Assembly (NCBI GenBank): GCA_003170415.1
Contig: PMZJ01000041.1
Coordinates: forward strand, 94,283 to 158,282
Reading direction: 5' to 3'
Length of the DNA stretch: 64,000 nucleotides
Source: Phycisphaerales bacterium
Lineage (GTDB): Bacteria; Planctomycetota; Phycisphaerae; Sedimentisphaerales; Anaerobacaceae
The notes beneath the pieces were generated by a model that had not been told where the DNA came from, did not search any database, and saw only the letters and a list, made by a program, of their open reading frames with translations. The position numbers were made by a program, and so were the translations under genes. Positions within the stretch are counted from its first letter, which is position 1, and each line of letters starts with the position of its first letter. Positions 48,626 to 56,825 of this stretch are shown in pieces.

Positions 48626-50119
48626 ATGAAACCGAATAAAGGTCTTTGCGTTATCTTCGGTTGGCTGATGGCGGGCCTTATGGCCGCGTCATTGGCCGAA
48701 GGCGGACAAACATTTATCAGCAACGCCGGCTTTGAAGTCAATACCTGGGGCACTGGCTTTGCCGATGAATGGTGGTCTTGGCCTCCAGACACCGTTGTTT
48801 ATCACAATCCCGAGCCGAACAAGGCGCATACAGGCAAGGAGTTTATCAGTATGACAGCAGGCCCCGATGGATGGGCGAACGCTGGGCCGACATCGTTCAT
48901 ACATGTCGCACGCGACACAAATTATGTAATCGCCGGATTCATTGCGGACACCAACGGTGGGCAAAGCGGACAAAACCTGTCCGGCACCGCGGTACTCAGA
49001 GTTGACTGGTATGCAAATCCCGGCGACTCATACGATTTGCGACTCGGCTCCGACTCCGTTTCTCCGGCTGTGCCGAAGGACGGCAATTATTATTACTACT
49101 CAGGCCAGATCCGTAACCACTATGACGCCAATTACGCCCAGATTATACTTGCGGCTAATCAAGTTGGTGGCCAGAGCCCTGTTTTTAGCTTCGATGATAT
49201 TACGTTCGCACTGGCGAACCCGCCGGCCAAACCGGATTTTAACGGCGACAGGACGGTCAACTTCATCGATTTCGCGCTGCTGGCCCAGGGATACAAAAAG
49301 GCCATTACTGCATACGATATGGATGGCGACGGCACTTTCGGCATTTCTGACCTTGCAATATTTACGCACGACTGGTTAAGGACAATCCCCGATATTCCCG
49401 GCTACCAGTTTGTCTGGTCCGATGAGTTCGACGGCGCCGAGCTCGACCGCACAAACTGGACCTACGACGTAGGCGATAGTTGGCCTAATGGCGAACTCGA
49501 GTCCTATACGGACAGGCCTGATAATTCGGTCGTCCAGAACGGTTGCCTTGTCATAATCGCAAAGCAGGAACAATATAACTCCAACAACTACACCTCGGCA
49601 CGTCTTCGCTCTCAGACCAAAGCCGACTTCCTCTACGGAAGAATGGCCGCTCGAATCAAACTGCCCGTGGGTCAGGGTATTTGGCCAGCGTTCTGGATGA
49701 TGCCCACCTGCTCAGTTTATGGCGGATGGCCCAGCAGCGGAGAAATTGACATTCTGGAAACAATTAACGCGGGTGACCGTGTCTATGGCACTATGCATTT
49801 TACTAATACACAGGGCCAGCACGCGTCATCCGGCGGTTCATACTACGCAAACGGCCTTTGTTTCGCGAACGATTTCCATGAGTACGCCATCGAATGGGAC
49901 CCCAACGAAATCCGATGGTATGTAGATGATGTTGAGTACTATTCCGAGACCAAATGGAGCAGCGGCACCAATCCGTATCCCGCTCCGTTCGACCAGCAAT
50001 TCTACTTCATCCTCAACGTCGCAATTGGAGGCGGCTGGGCAGGCCCGCCGGACCAAACAACCGTTTTCCCGCAGCAAATGCTTGTTGACTGGGTACGCGT
50101 TTATCAAAAGAACCCCTGA
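48626..50119 (+). CDS. Secreted GH16 endo-beta-1,3-glucanase-like enzyme with dockerin-like segment
   Basis: 497 residues from the ATG at 48626 (MKPNKGLCVIFGWL). The longer frame to 48536 has no leader. A signal peptide is followed by a carbohydrate-binding-like beta domain (about 28-198) and a dockerin-type Ca-binding pair (DFNGDRTVNFIDFALLAQGY and DMDGDGTFGISDLAIFTHDW, about 204-250). The GH16 domain (about 258-497) has the catalytic GEIDILE with Glu373, Asp375 and Glu378, plus WPAFWMMP and HEYAIEWDP. It likely hydrolyses laminarin or a similar beta-glucan. In Planctomycetota such dockerin-like segments are common and need not mean a cellulosome. It is a single gene with a weak GGGGTG ribosome site. 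Confidence 0.92.
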   Translation: MKPNKGLCVIFGWLMAGLMAASLAEGGQTFISNAGFEVNTWGTGFADEWWSWPPDTVVYHNPEPNKAHTGKEFISMTAGPDGWANAGPTSFIHVARDTNYVIAGFIADTNGGQSGQNLSGTAVLRVDWYANPGDSYDLRLGSDSVSPAVPKDGNYYYYSGQIRNHYDANYAQIILAANQVGGQSPVFSFDDITFALANPPAKPDFNGDRTVNFIDFALLAQGYKKAITAYDMDGDGTFGISDLAIFTHDWLRTIPDIPGYQFVWSDEFDGAELDRTNWTYDVGDSWPNGELESYTDRPDNSVVQNGCLVIIAKQEQYNSNNYTSARLRSQTKADFLYGRMAARIKLPVGQGIWPAFWMMPTCSVYGGWPSSGEIDILETINAGDRVYGTMHFTNTQGQHASSGGSYYANGLCFANDFHEYAIEWDPNEIRWYVDDVEYYSETKWSSGTNPYPAPFDQQFYFILNVAIGGGWAGPPDQTTVFPQQMLVDWVRVYQKNP

Positions 50120-50149
50120 AAACGCACTACGCACGACGCAGCAACTTAT

Positions 50150-50581
50150 TCAATGGCAGTTACCGCAGGAGTTGTTGCTGTCACACTGCTTCTTCGACTT
50201 GGCGGGCGAACCCGATTTCAGCCAGGTCATCGCTTCTTTCTTGTCGGAGAAGAGTAGGAGTTGAAGAGACACGAGAAACGCCACGTCCCTGAAAAATTTG
50301 ACCGCGTCGCTTATCGGCGAGACAGGGTCAAATACCATGGCTACCTTGTCCCGCGAAGTAACTCCAATTTGTTTGAGCATCCCGGGCATGTCATCAATCT
50401 GCAATATGGTAAGGCCGTGCACCAGTTTCCGATGGTCAACAATAAACCTGTGCGAGCCGTATTTTTGAGCCAGCGAGAATGCATCTTCGCACATTTTTTT
50501 ATTTTGGTCCCAGTTGGCCGGGCCTGCGGTCTTCATACATACGATATTGTCTTTTTCCAGGTGCTTAATCGTCCATTTCAT
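50150..50581 (-). CDS. STAS/SpoIIAA-like protein with Cys-rich tail
   Basis: 143 residues from the ATG at 50581 (MKWTIKHLEKDNIVCMKTAG). Longer frames begin at 50593 and 50641. The alternation of strands and helices, with FIVDHRKLVHGLTILQIDDMPGML and VAMVFDPVSPISDAVKFFRDVAF, resembles the SpoIIAA-like STAS family. The C-terminus ends ..QCDSNNSCGNCH, four Cys-type residues including a CxxCH motif at the very end. There is no signal peptide, so haem attachment is unlikely and metal binding is possible. It converges on the GH16 gene. Function unknown. Confidence 0.6.
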   Translation of the reverse strand: MKWTIKHLEKDNIVCMKTAGPANWDQNKKMCEDAFSLAQKYGSHRFIVDHRKLVHGLTILQIDDMPGMLKQIGVTSRDKVAMVFDPVSPISDAVKFFRDVAFLVSLQLLLFSDKKEAMTWLKSGSPAKSKKQCDSNNSCGNCH

Positions 50582-50674
50582 TGCCTGAGCCCCCATAACT
50601 ATTTCGCATCTGTAATATAAATTACTTTCCGCAATTGTCAATAGACGAATTTGGCGTGTCCTTTATCGCCTCTT

Positions 50675-50817
50675 GTGGAAAAATGCGGACAGCCGGCGGA
50701 TTACTCCGGCTCCTGTTTTTGCATCAGCTCGACTATCTCAGATTTGACGGGCATCGCGTCCACCGACCCGAATTTGGTGCAGGCCAGCGTGCCTGCCGCC
50801 GATGCGAAACTAACCGG
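50675..50817 (-). pseudogene. 3'-end fragment of a PfkB-family kinase gene
   Basis: This segment aligns with 53921-54059, the 3' end of the intact PfkB kinase gene, with roughly 85% identity by eye and the same TAA stop position (50701-50703). On the minus strand it would encode FASAAGTLACTKFGSVDAMP and the tail ending ELMQKQEPE. Upstream sequence diverges just beyond the alignment. The two copies enclose three PEP-CTERM genes. Confidence 0.85.
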
Positions 50818-51151
50818 CTATTTACTGATTGAAAAAGCGTTGAAATTAAATAAGGATTCTACCGCGTTTTTGAGCTAAAAACAGGCGTTCGTCCGAGAAA
50901 AGTAAACTTACTGTTCAAATTTTCATCTTGACATTCAGAATGGAGGTGGTTATCATATGGGGTGCTGATAGGTCTGTTCTATGGGCTTACAAGCGCGAAG
51001 AAGGGCTAAGAGCAAGAGAGAGTGATGAGAAGAAGGAAAGAAAGAGTCGGTTTTAGTATTTATAGTCAGAATGAGTATCCCTTTTATCTCTCGTAACATC
51101 GTCCCTAACATCTTGAAATTTATATTGTTTATTTTCCTGGAGGAGAAGAGT
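50818..51151. other. Leader region of the first PEP-CTERM gene
   Basis: About 330 bp. It holds the word GAGAGTGATGAGAAGAAGGA (51018-51037), which recurs in altered form at 51873-51892 before the next PEP-CTERM gene, and ends in GGAGGAGA before the ATG at 51152. No gene of its own. Promoters could not be placed firmly. Confidence 0.4.
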
Positions 51152-51820
51152 ATGAGAAAATTAGCAACAATTTGTGCAGTGGTAATTCTTGTTATGGCGA
51201 TGTCCGCTGGCGCGACAACCGTCAATTACGCAGTGTCCGGCTGGGGGGCAACGCAGTATCCCGGTCCTGTCACTCCGCCTGCGGGGGCCCCGCATAGTGT
51301 GGATGGTTGGGGCTATCCTGGTGATACGGTGGCACTCACAGGCAACTCAGGCAGCTTTGATCTTGTGGATGGCGCCTCATACACCCTAAAGATCAACACC
51401 TTGCAATGGGGCGTGGATTACACCTATAACGGCACTGCAACAGCTTGGGACTATCCAGATAACTGGCCCGATCTTACATTCGCAATTGACGCTACTCAGA
51501 GTATAACCATAGGTGCGGCGACGGGGAACATCAGCCAAGCTGGTACTTTGATATCCACTTGGAACGATGACTACCTCTCGTTTTCTGCCGGACCAATAGC
51601 TTCTCTCTACGTCCAGGGCTATCGAGTTGACATCACACCGCTCGCTCTTCCAGTTGCAAATGTTGATAACTTTAATGGTTACATAGATCCCTCCGAAGGG
51701 GGTTTTCCCCAGACTTCCCGAGACGTGATGGCGAGATTCGACGTCTCTGTTGTCCCCGAGCCGGCGACTATGGTTCTGCTTGGTCTCGGTGCGTTGGGTC
51801 TGCTGAAAAGACGCAGTTGA
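51152..51820 (+). CDS. PEP-CTERM exported protein
   Basis: 222 residues from the ATG at 51152 (GGAGGAG upstream). The frame extends to 51071 without a better start. Signal peptide MRKLATICAVVILVMAMSAGA, then a beta-rich domain with few charges (YTLKINTLQWGVDYTYNG, TLISTWNDDYLSFSAGP). The C-terminus has VVPEPATMVLLGLGALG plus LLKRRS, the exosortase sorting signal. First of three adjacent PEP-CTERM genes that share leaders and tails but not middle domains. Confidence 0.85.
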   Translation: MRKLATICAVVILVMAMSAGATTVNYAVSGWGATQYPGPVTPPAGAPHSVDGWGYPGDTVALTGNSGSFDLVDGASYTLKINTLQWGVDYTYNGTATAWDYPDNWPDLTFAIDATQSITIGAATGNISQAGTLISTWNDDYLSFSAGPIASLYVQGYRVDITPLALPVANVDNFNGYIDPSEGGFPQTSRDVMARFDVSVVPEPATMVLLGLGALGLLKRRS

Positions 51821-51899
51821 ATTAGAAAAAAAACCGCGAAGTTGTGTAATTTGCGAGAGTAAAAAAGAGGTTGAGAGTGATGAAAAGGAAGGAAAGAGA

Positions 51900-52916
51900 A
51901 TGAAAAAGTTGGTAACAATTTGTGCAGTACTAATGATTGCCTTGGCCGGTACGGCTCAGGCTCTTACCACAACCGATTGGACGGAGTATGCCTCGGATCC
52001 GGTCTATGCCCCCGGCAAGGCGTACTATCCGACTATCCTTAAAGAGGGAAATACCTACACGATGTGGTCTGATAGCGCTACCGGGGTTCAGAAGGCGACC
52101 TCCACGAATGGTGTCAATTGGACGACCGTCGGAAGCGTCACCGGGTTGCAAACCCCGGCGCACACGCTGGTGGAAAAAATAGGCAGCAGTTATCAGATGT
52201 GGTATTTCACAGGTTTGGGTTACAGCATCAACGACATCCGTACCGCTACCAGTACCGATGGTCTGACCTGGACCGGCGATAAGGCCATTACGCAGGTGGG
52301 AACGTCTGTCATCTACAACGATAACCAGAATTCAACCTGGAACCGTGGGTCCTACGGTCCCTCGGACGTGATATACAATCCCTCCGGCAGCGCAACCATT
52401 GTTAACCCGGTGGATGCGGCCAGCGTTTGGGCCAACAAGTTCGTGATGTATTACGATGGCACCTCCGGAGGAAAGGAATCGCTTGGATTGGCGGTTTCCA
52501 ACGACGGGGTCAACTGGGAGGGTTATAACGGAGGTATTTCACCGGTGTTCCAAGGAGCTGGTTCCGGATGGGACACAGACTATGCGACTCGAGCCACCAT
52601 CATCAAGGAAAACGACAACGCTTATGACATGTGGTACAGCGGGGGGACAGGAAAGATGTCGGACGGAATCGGGTACGCTTTTTCGACCGATGGGATTAAC
52701 TGGACTCGGGATGATTCGAACCCCATTTTCGACAAGAGCGACGGCGCCGCCTGGCGAAATGACCGGACTTACACTCCGATGGTCATCGGTGACGAGATGT
52801 GGTTCACTTGCAAGGACTTGGCAACGGGGAGCTATACAATCGGCTATGCCGTTCCCGAGCCGGCGACGATGTGTCTGCTTGGCCTTGGTACTTTTGCCCT
52901 GAGGCGAAAGAAGTAA
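51900..52916 (+). CDS. PEP-CTERM protein with beta-propeller-like glycosidase-type domain
   Basis: 338 residues. Signal peptide MKKLVTICAVLMIALAGTAQA. The middle shows repeats of the form YTMWSDSATGVQKATSTNGVNW, YQMWYFTG...IRTATSTDGLTW, FVMYYDG...LGLAVSNDGVNWE, YDMWYSGGTG...GYAFSTDGINW. These are the blades of a five-bladed propeller as in GH43/GH32/GH62-like and sialidase-like proteins. The catalytic acids could not be located. PEP-CTERM tail: VPEPATMCLLGLGTFALRRKK. AAGGAAGGAAAGAGA precedes the ATG. Probably a surface glycan-binding or hydrolysing protein. Confidence 0.82.
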   Translation: MKKLVTICAVLMIALAGTAQALTTTDWTEYASDPVYAPGKAYYPTILKEGNTYTMWSDSATGVQKATSTNGVNWTTVGSVTGLQTPAHTLVEKIGSSYQMWYFTGLGYSINDIRTATSTDGLTWTGDKAITQVGTSVIYNDNQNSTWNRGSYGPSDVIYNPSGSATIVNPVDAASVWANKFVMYYDGTSGGKESLGLAVSNDGVNWEGYNGGISPVFQGAGSGWDTDYATRATIIKENDNAYDMWYSGGTGKMSDGIGYAFSTDGINWTRDDSNPIFDKSDGAAWRNDRTYTPMVIGDEMWFTCKDLATGSYTIGYAVPEPATMCLLGLGTFALRRKK

Positions 52917-52940
52917 AAAAGTAGTGGAGAGAAAAACTCG

Positions 52941-52972
52941 GACATACAAGAAGAGAAGTATGTCGGATTATT
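52941..52972 (+). terminator. Weak terminator after the second PEP-CTERM gene
   Basis: GACATAC (52941-52947) pairs with GTATGTC (52958-52964), followed by GGATTATTTTT. The stem is short, so termination may be partial. Confidence 0.4.
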
Positions 52973-53057
52973 TTTCTCCTTGGACAAATCGTATGGGGCC
53001 GCTTTATGACCTAAGGTGGTCCCGTTATTTAATAACTTTAGAAAGAAGGAGAATAGG

Positions 53058-53789
53058 ATGAAAAAAATAATTACAACTTGTGCAGTATTTGGAATGATTT
53101 TGGCAGTCAGTGGTGTGGCACGGGCAACGACTGTAACTTGGAAAGGTCTCACGTGGACAATGTATGGCGCAAACACCACGGCCGTTGTGAACGGGAATGG
53201 CGGGTTGGACATCACCGTCCTTGGCGGTCAAAGTGGCGATCCAGTGCCTGACAACTGGGTATTGCAGAGCCTTCTGCCGGCCAACTTGACTCAGGCAAAC
53301 GCACCTTGGATTGAGTTCAAGATACAGGATACATATACCGGGAATGCAAGTGTCGGTGCGCCGCGCGGCTTTGTGGACACAGACATAAGCAGTTGGACAA
53401 CAGAGTCCATGTGGCAAGGGGGCGTTTTGGCCGGATATTCCACGTACTATCTTAACCACAACGTCTGGAAGGATACCGGCGGATGGGTGGCAAACGATTG
53501 GTACCAAGGCCCTGCGCGCACAGCCGGGGAGCACACTATCATGTTCGGGATGCACACAGACGGGACGGTCGATATGTGGTTTGACGGTGTGCTGGGACAA
53601 ACTATTGCCGCGAGTCCTGACTGCACCTTCTTTAAGCGGATGTACCTGGGGGTAGACGCCCCTTCAGGCACAACGTTTACGGGAACCTACAACGACCTCC
53701 AGTGGGGTACAGGCTACGTTCCAGAACCTGCAACGCTTTGTCTGCTTGGTCTTGGTGCGTTGGGTCTGTTGAGGAAACGCAGAGCGTAA
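53058..53789 (+). CDS. PEP-CTERM protein with concanavalin-like domain
   Basis: 243 residues from the ATG at 53058 with GGAG 9 nt upstream. The open frame to 53016 is longer. Signal peptide MKKIITTCAVFGMILAVSGVARA. The middle has lectin/laminin-G-like beta sandwich features (WIEFKIQDTYTGNASVGAPRG, HTIMFGMHTDGTVDMWFDGVL, KRMYLGVDAPSG). C-terminus YVPEPATLCLLGLGALGLLRKRRA. Third of the tandem PEP-CTERM genes, followed by a strong terminator. The domain may bind surface polysaccharide. Confidence 0.82.
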   Translation: MKKIITTCAVFGMILAVSGVARATTVTWKGLTWTMYGANTTAVVNGNGGLDITVLGGQSGDPVPDNWVLQSLLPANLTQANAPWIEFKIQDTYTGNASVGAPRGFVDTDISSWTTESMWQGGVLAGYSTYYLNHNVWKDTGGWVANDWYQGPARTAGEHTIMFGMHTDGTVDMWFDGVLGQTIAASPDCTFFKRMYLGVDAPSGTTFTGTYNDLQWGTGYVPEPATLCLLGLGALGLLRKRRA

Positions 53790-53824
53790 AAAGTTCGAAA
53801 AGACAATCTGTTTTATAAAACAGA

Positions 53825-53853
53825 GGGCTGTGTTTAAACAACACAGCCCTTTT
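53825..53853 (+). terminator. Rho-independent terminator of the PEP-CTERM group
   Basis: GGGCTGTGTT (53825-53834) and AACACAGCCC (53840-53849) form a 10-bp stem with a 5-nt loop, followed by TTTTC. It lies 36 bp after the last PEP-CTERM gene. Confidence 0.9.
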
Positions 53854-53947
53854 CTATTCAGGATTTTAGCTGATATTAAGCCCATTTTGTAATTTTGGTA
53901 AGGCGGCATCTTTGATTTTTGCGGGGAAAACGCGGACAGTCGCCGGA

Positions 53948-54910
53948 TTACTCCGGCTCCTGCTTTTGCATCAGTTCGATTATCTCGGATTTAACTGGCA
54001 TTGCGTCCACCGAGCCGAATTTGGTGCAGGCAAGCGCGCCCGCCGCCGATGCGAATCTGACGGCCTTCCGCAAATCGTCGCCTACCGCCAGCGACGCCGC
54101 CAGTGCGCCGGCAAAGGCGTCTCCCGTGCCCGTGTGGTCAACCAGCTCGATTGGATAGGCCGGGATATGGTCGGCGTTGTCCCTGTCAACAACCATACAG
54201 CCGCGTCTGCCCATTGTTATCACCGCGGCAGCCGCGCCTCGGGCGACAAGGTCCGAGCCGACCATTTTTGCCGTGCGTATATTCGCGCTGGAATGCTCGC
54301 TAATCAGCGATGCCTCGTAAAGGTTCGGTATCATCACATCGACCGAGAAGTATTCCGCGGGCAGCGACGTTTCGACTCCCGGGCTTGAAGGTCCCAGCAC
54401 GCCCGCCGGGTCAAGGATGACTTTTTTGCCGTGCAGCTTGGCGATTGAGATTGCCTTGACCACCGCCTCTTTGGGCAGCCGTGCGTGAATCAGGCATACG
54501 TCCGCTTCGGCTATCGCACGCTCCGCCAGTTCGATATCCTGTGGCACAAGCGCGCTGTTTGCCCCATCGTATCGAACGCAGGTGTTTTCGCCTTTGGTAT
54601 CCACCAGCGTCAGGATAACGCCGGTGCTTTTTGCCTGCGCGGTGAAGACGTATTTAGTGTTTACGTCGTATTGTTCTAATATGGCTTTTATCGTCGCGCC
54701 CAGCGGGCAATTGCTGATTTTGCTGACTAAATGCACCTCGCAGCCGCACAGTGCCGCTTCGATGGCCTGATTGACTCCCGGCCCCGTCGCCGTCAGCGAT
54801 AGCGCCGTGCCTGTCGTCGTCCGGCCTGCCGTCGGCGTCTCTGCGCATTTTATCGCGAGGTCGACGTATGCGCTGCCGACAACGACTACAGTAGGATTCC
54901 TTTCCGACAT
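53948..54910 (-). CDS. PfkB-family carbohydrate kinase (ribokinase-like)
   Basis: 320 residues from the ATG at 54910. The ATG at 54916 lies too close to GAGGA, while 54910 has a 6-7 nt gap. Motifs are VVVVGSAYVDLAIKC near the N-terminus, GPGVNQAIEAALCG, and the PfkB signature DHTGTGDAFAGALAASLAVG with catalytic Asp. The family phosphorylates sugars or nucleosides. The substrate cannot be read here, although ribokinase-like or fructose-type substrates are likeliest. Its 3' end is duplicated as a fragment at 50675-50817 on the far side of the PEP-CTERM genes. It converges on them and is divergent from the uronate operon. Confidence 0.9.
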   Translation of the reverse strand: MSERNPTVVVVGSAYVDLAIKCAETPTAGRTTTGTALSLTATGPGVNQAIEAALCGCEVHLVSKISNCPLGATIKAILEQYDVNTKYVFTAQAKSTGVILTLVDTKGENTCVRYDGANSALVPQDIELAERAIAEADVCLIHARLPKEAVVKAISIAKLHGKKVILDPAGVLGPSSPGVETSLPAEYFSVDVMIPNLYEASLISEHSSANIRTAKMVGSDLVARGAAAAVITMGRRGCMVVDRDNADHIPAYPIELVDHTGTGDAFAGALAASLAVGDDLRKAVRFASAAGALACTKFGSVDAMPVKSEIIELMQKQEPE

Positions 54911-55008
54911 AGCCATTCCTCAAAATATACCTTACAATGCGTGAGTATATTCTTCCCGCCCTCGTTTGCAACCATTTTTATTAATGTCGGCGAAATACGG
55001 AAATTGAC

Positions 55009-55066
55009 TGGGCCCGGAAGGGTTCGAACCTTCGACCAATGGATTATGAGTCCGATCCTCTGGTTG
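55009..55066 (-). pseudogene. 5'-truncated tRNA-Met-like remnant (CAT)
   Basis: Read on the minus strand: AACCAGAGGATCGGACTCATA..., an anticodon loop with CAT, then GGTCG-AAGGTTCGAACCCTT and the 3' acceptor arm CCGGGCCCA. The T arm AAGG(G)TTCGAACCCTT is intact. The matching 5' acceptor strand (GGGCCCG) and D arm are not found in the next 100 nt, so about 18-20 nt of the 5' side are missing. It resembles the 3' end of a tRNA-Met left at an integration site. CCA is not encoded. Confidence 0.75.
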
Positions 55067-55427
55067 TAAGTGCAGTTGTGAAAATATGTTACAACGCAAT
55101 TTTAGGCCAAAAATAAGGATTACAAGCGAGTGACAAGTGAATATCAAGTCGTTTATATGTCAGCATCCACTGCCGATTGACTAACTATTTTTGGTAACGC
55201 GTTGAATTAAAAACGGTAATATGGATACTCAAACCTTTACCAGCATAGATATCATCACGAAAAAGTAAGACCGCTTTTTTCATTCGTATCTGCACAATGA
55301 CGGCTCCGAAGTATCATCGCATTATTTGGCGTCAATTTGTACGCCTCGTAATTGACACTAATTGCGTAGATTATGTGCGAACTTTTTGAGATAATCACCC
55401 TTTTACTATGTCTGTAGAGATTTCGCG
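55067..55427. other. Intergenic region before the uronate operon
   Basis: About 360 bp, A+T-rich, with no gene and no strong repeat. TTGACA occurs at 55352-55357 but no good -10 follows at the right distance. The operon promoter is expected here. Regulator sites could not be identified. Confidence 0.4.
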
Positions 55428-56819
55428 ATGTTTGATTTTAATTTAGTGACAATTGAAGACCTGAAAAAGCTTTCGGCGTCGTTGTCAATCAAGATACCGA
55501 TGCAGGAGGGCGTTTCGATTCTGGGCCAAGCCCTTCAAATCGGACCGCTTACAGCGCCGAATCGCCTGGCCGTTAACCCTATGGAAGGCGCAGATGGGGA
55601 CAGCCAGGGCAGGCCCGGTGAATTGACTTTGAGAAGATATAAACGTTTTGCCGCGGGAGGCAGCGGTATTTTATGGGTTGAAGCAATTGCTGTAGTCCCC
55701 CAAGGCCGGGCAAATCCCCGGCAGTTATGGCTTCACGACAAAAGCAAGGATGCCTTCGCAAATATGGTTGCGGAGGCGCGAAAGGCCGCACAAGCATCGA
55801 TGGGCAGCCAACACCACCCAATTATTGTTGCGCAATTGACACATTCGGGCCGATATTCGAGACCGGAGGGGGTTGCGAGTCCGATTATTCCGCAGCGGGA
55901 TTCATATCGCGACGCGATGATTCCACAACAGTCGCCGATAAAGAATACTAAACAAGCGATTCCGGATAATTGGCCGATAGTAACCGACGGCTATCTCGAC
56001 GGGCTGGTTGAGGCATACGTCCAGGCCGCGAAGCTGGCGTTTGAGGTTGGTTTTGATGCGGTTGATATCAAGGCGTGTCATGGGTATTTAATCAGTGAAT
56101 TGCTGGCGTGTTACAACCGGCAGGGCAGATATGGAGGGTCATTTGAAAATCGCACACGCCTCTTGTTGGCTATCATTGACGCGATTAAACAAAAGCTTGG
56201 AAAAGACAAAACCGTTGTAACGCGTTTGAATATTTATGACGCGATACCTTATCCTTACGGCTGGGCGGTGGATAAAAACGATTACACAAAACCCAACCTG
56301 GCCGAACCCAAAAAGTTGTTTGCTTTGCTTACCGAGCGTAATGTCCCGATGATAAATGTTACGATTGCCAACCCGTATTATAATCCTCATTATGGCCGAC
56401 CGTATGACAGGCCGATCGTTGGCGGCTATGAGTCGCCGGAGCATCCCCTCCGGGGCGTCGAAAGAATGATTCGACTGACCGGCGAAATGCAGAGGGTGTT
56501 TCCGCAAATGGTTTTAGTGGGGCCGGGGTACAGTTGGCTGCGGCATTTGTTGCCGTATGTGGGGGCGGGTGTTTTGAAAAATGGTATGGCCGGCATAATC
56601 GGCGCTGGTAGAATGGCTCTGGCGTATCCGGATTTTGCCAAAGATATACTTATCAAGGGCAAGCTTGACCCCAATAAGGTTTGTATTACCTGCAGCGCCT
56701 GCTCGCAGATTATGCGTGACGGCGGCACAATAGGTTGCGTCGCGCGGGACAATAAAATATATGGCCCGATTTACAAACAGGGCAGGCTCTTCGACAAAGC
56801 TCAGGGCAGGACAAAGTGA
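55428..56819 (+). CDS. Old-Yellow-Enzyme-type NADH:flavin oxidoreductase
   Basis: 463 residues. FMN-dependent TIM barrel: LTAPNRLAVNPMEGADGD, VAQLTHSGRYSRP (HSGR substrate loop), FDAVDIKACHGYLISELLACYNRQGRYGGSFENRTRL (the HGYL...GGSFENRxR signature). The C-terminus has a Cys cluster (CITCSACSQIM...IGC), suggesting a 4Fe-4S site as in the 2,4-dienoyl-CoA/trimethylamine-type branch, but the usual extra flavin/NADPH domain is absent. Family members reduce activated C=C bonds. In this operon an unsaturated or keto-deoxy uronate derivative is a possible substrate (inference). The last residues RLFDKAQGRTK are encoded by a dispersed repeat. First gene of the operon. Confidence 0.88.
   Translation: MFDFNLVTIEDLKKLSASLSIKIPMQEGVSILGQALQIGPLTAPNRLAVNPMEGADGDSQGRPGELTLRRYKRFAAGGSGILWVEAIAVVPQGRANPRQLWLHDKSKDAFANMVAEARKAAQASMGSQHHPIIVAQLTHSGRYSRPEGVASPIIPQRDSYRDAMIPQQSPIKNTKQAIPDNWPIVTDGYLDGLVEAYVQAAKLAFEVGFDAVDIKACHGYLISELLACYNRQGRYGGSFENRTRLLLAIIDAIKQKLGKDKTVVTRLNIYDAIPYPYGWAVDKNDYTKPNLAEPKKLFALLTERNVPMINVTIANPYYNPHYGRPYDRPIVGGYESPEHPLRGVERMIRLTGEMQRVFPQMVLVGPGYSWLRHLLPYVGAGVLKNGMAGIIGAGRMALAYPDFAKDILIKGKLDPNKVCITCSACSQIMRDGGTIGCVARDNKIYGPIYKQGRLFDKAQGRTK
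56787..56810 (+). repeat. CTTCGACA-family repeat at the OYE gene end
   Basis: CTCTTCGACAAAGCTCAGGG plus CAGG, a third copy of the family found twice inside dxs. It supplies the last codons of the oxidoreductase up to the stop at 56817-56819. Confidence 0.8.
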
Positions 56820-56825
56820 GGACGT

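Noticed and set aside
55009-55066. Functional tRNA-Met gene
   Set aside because: The 5' acceptor strand and D arm are missing, so a folded tRNA cannot form.
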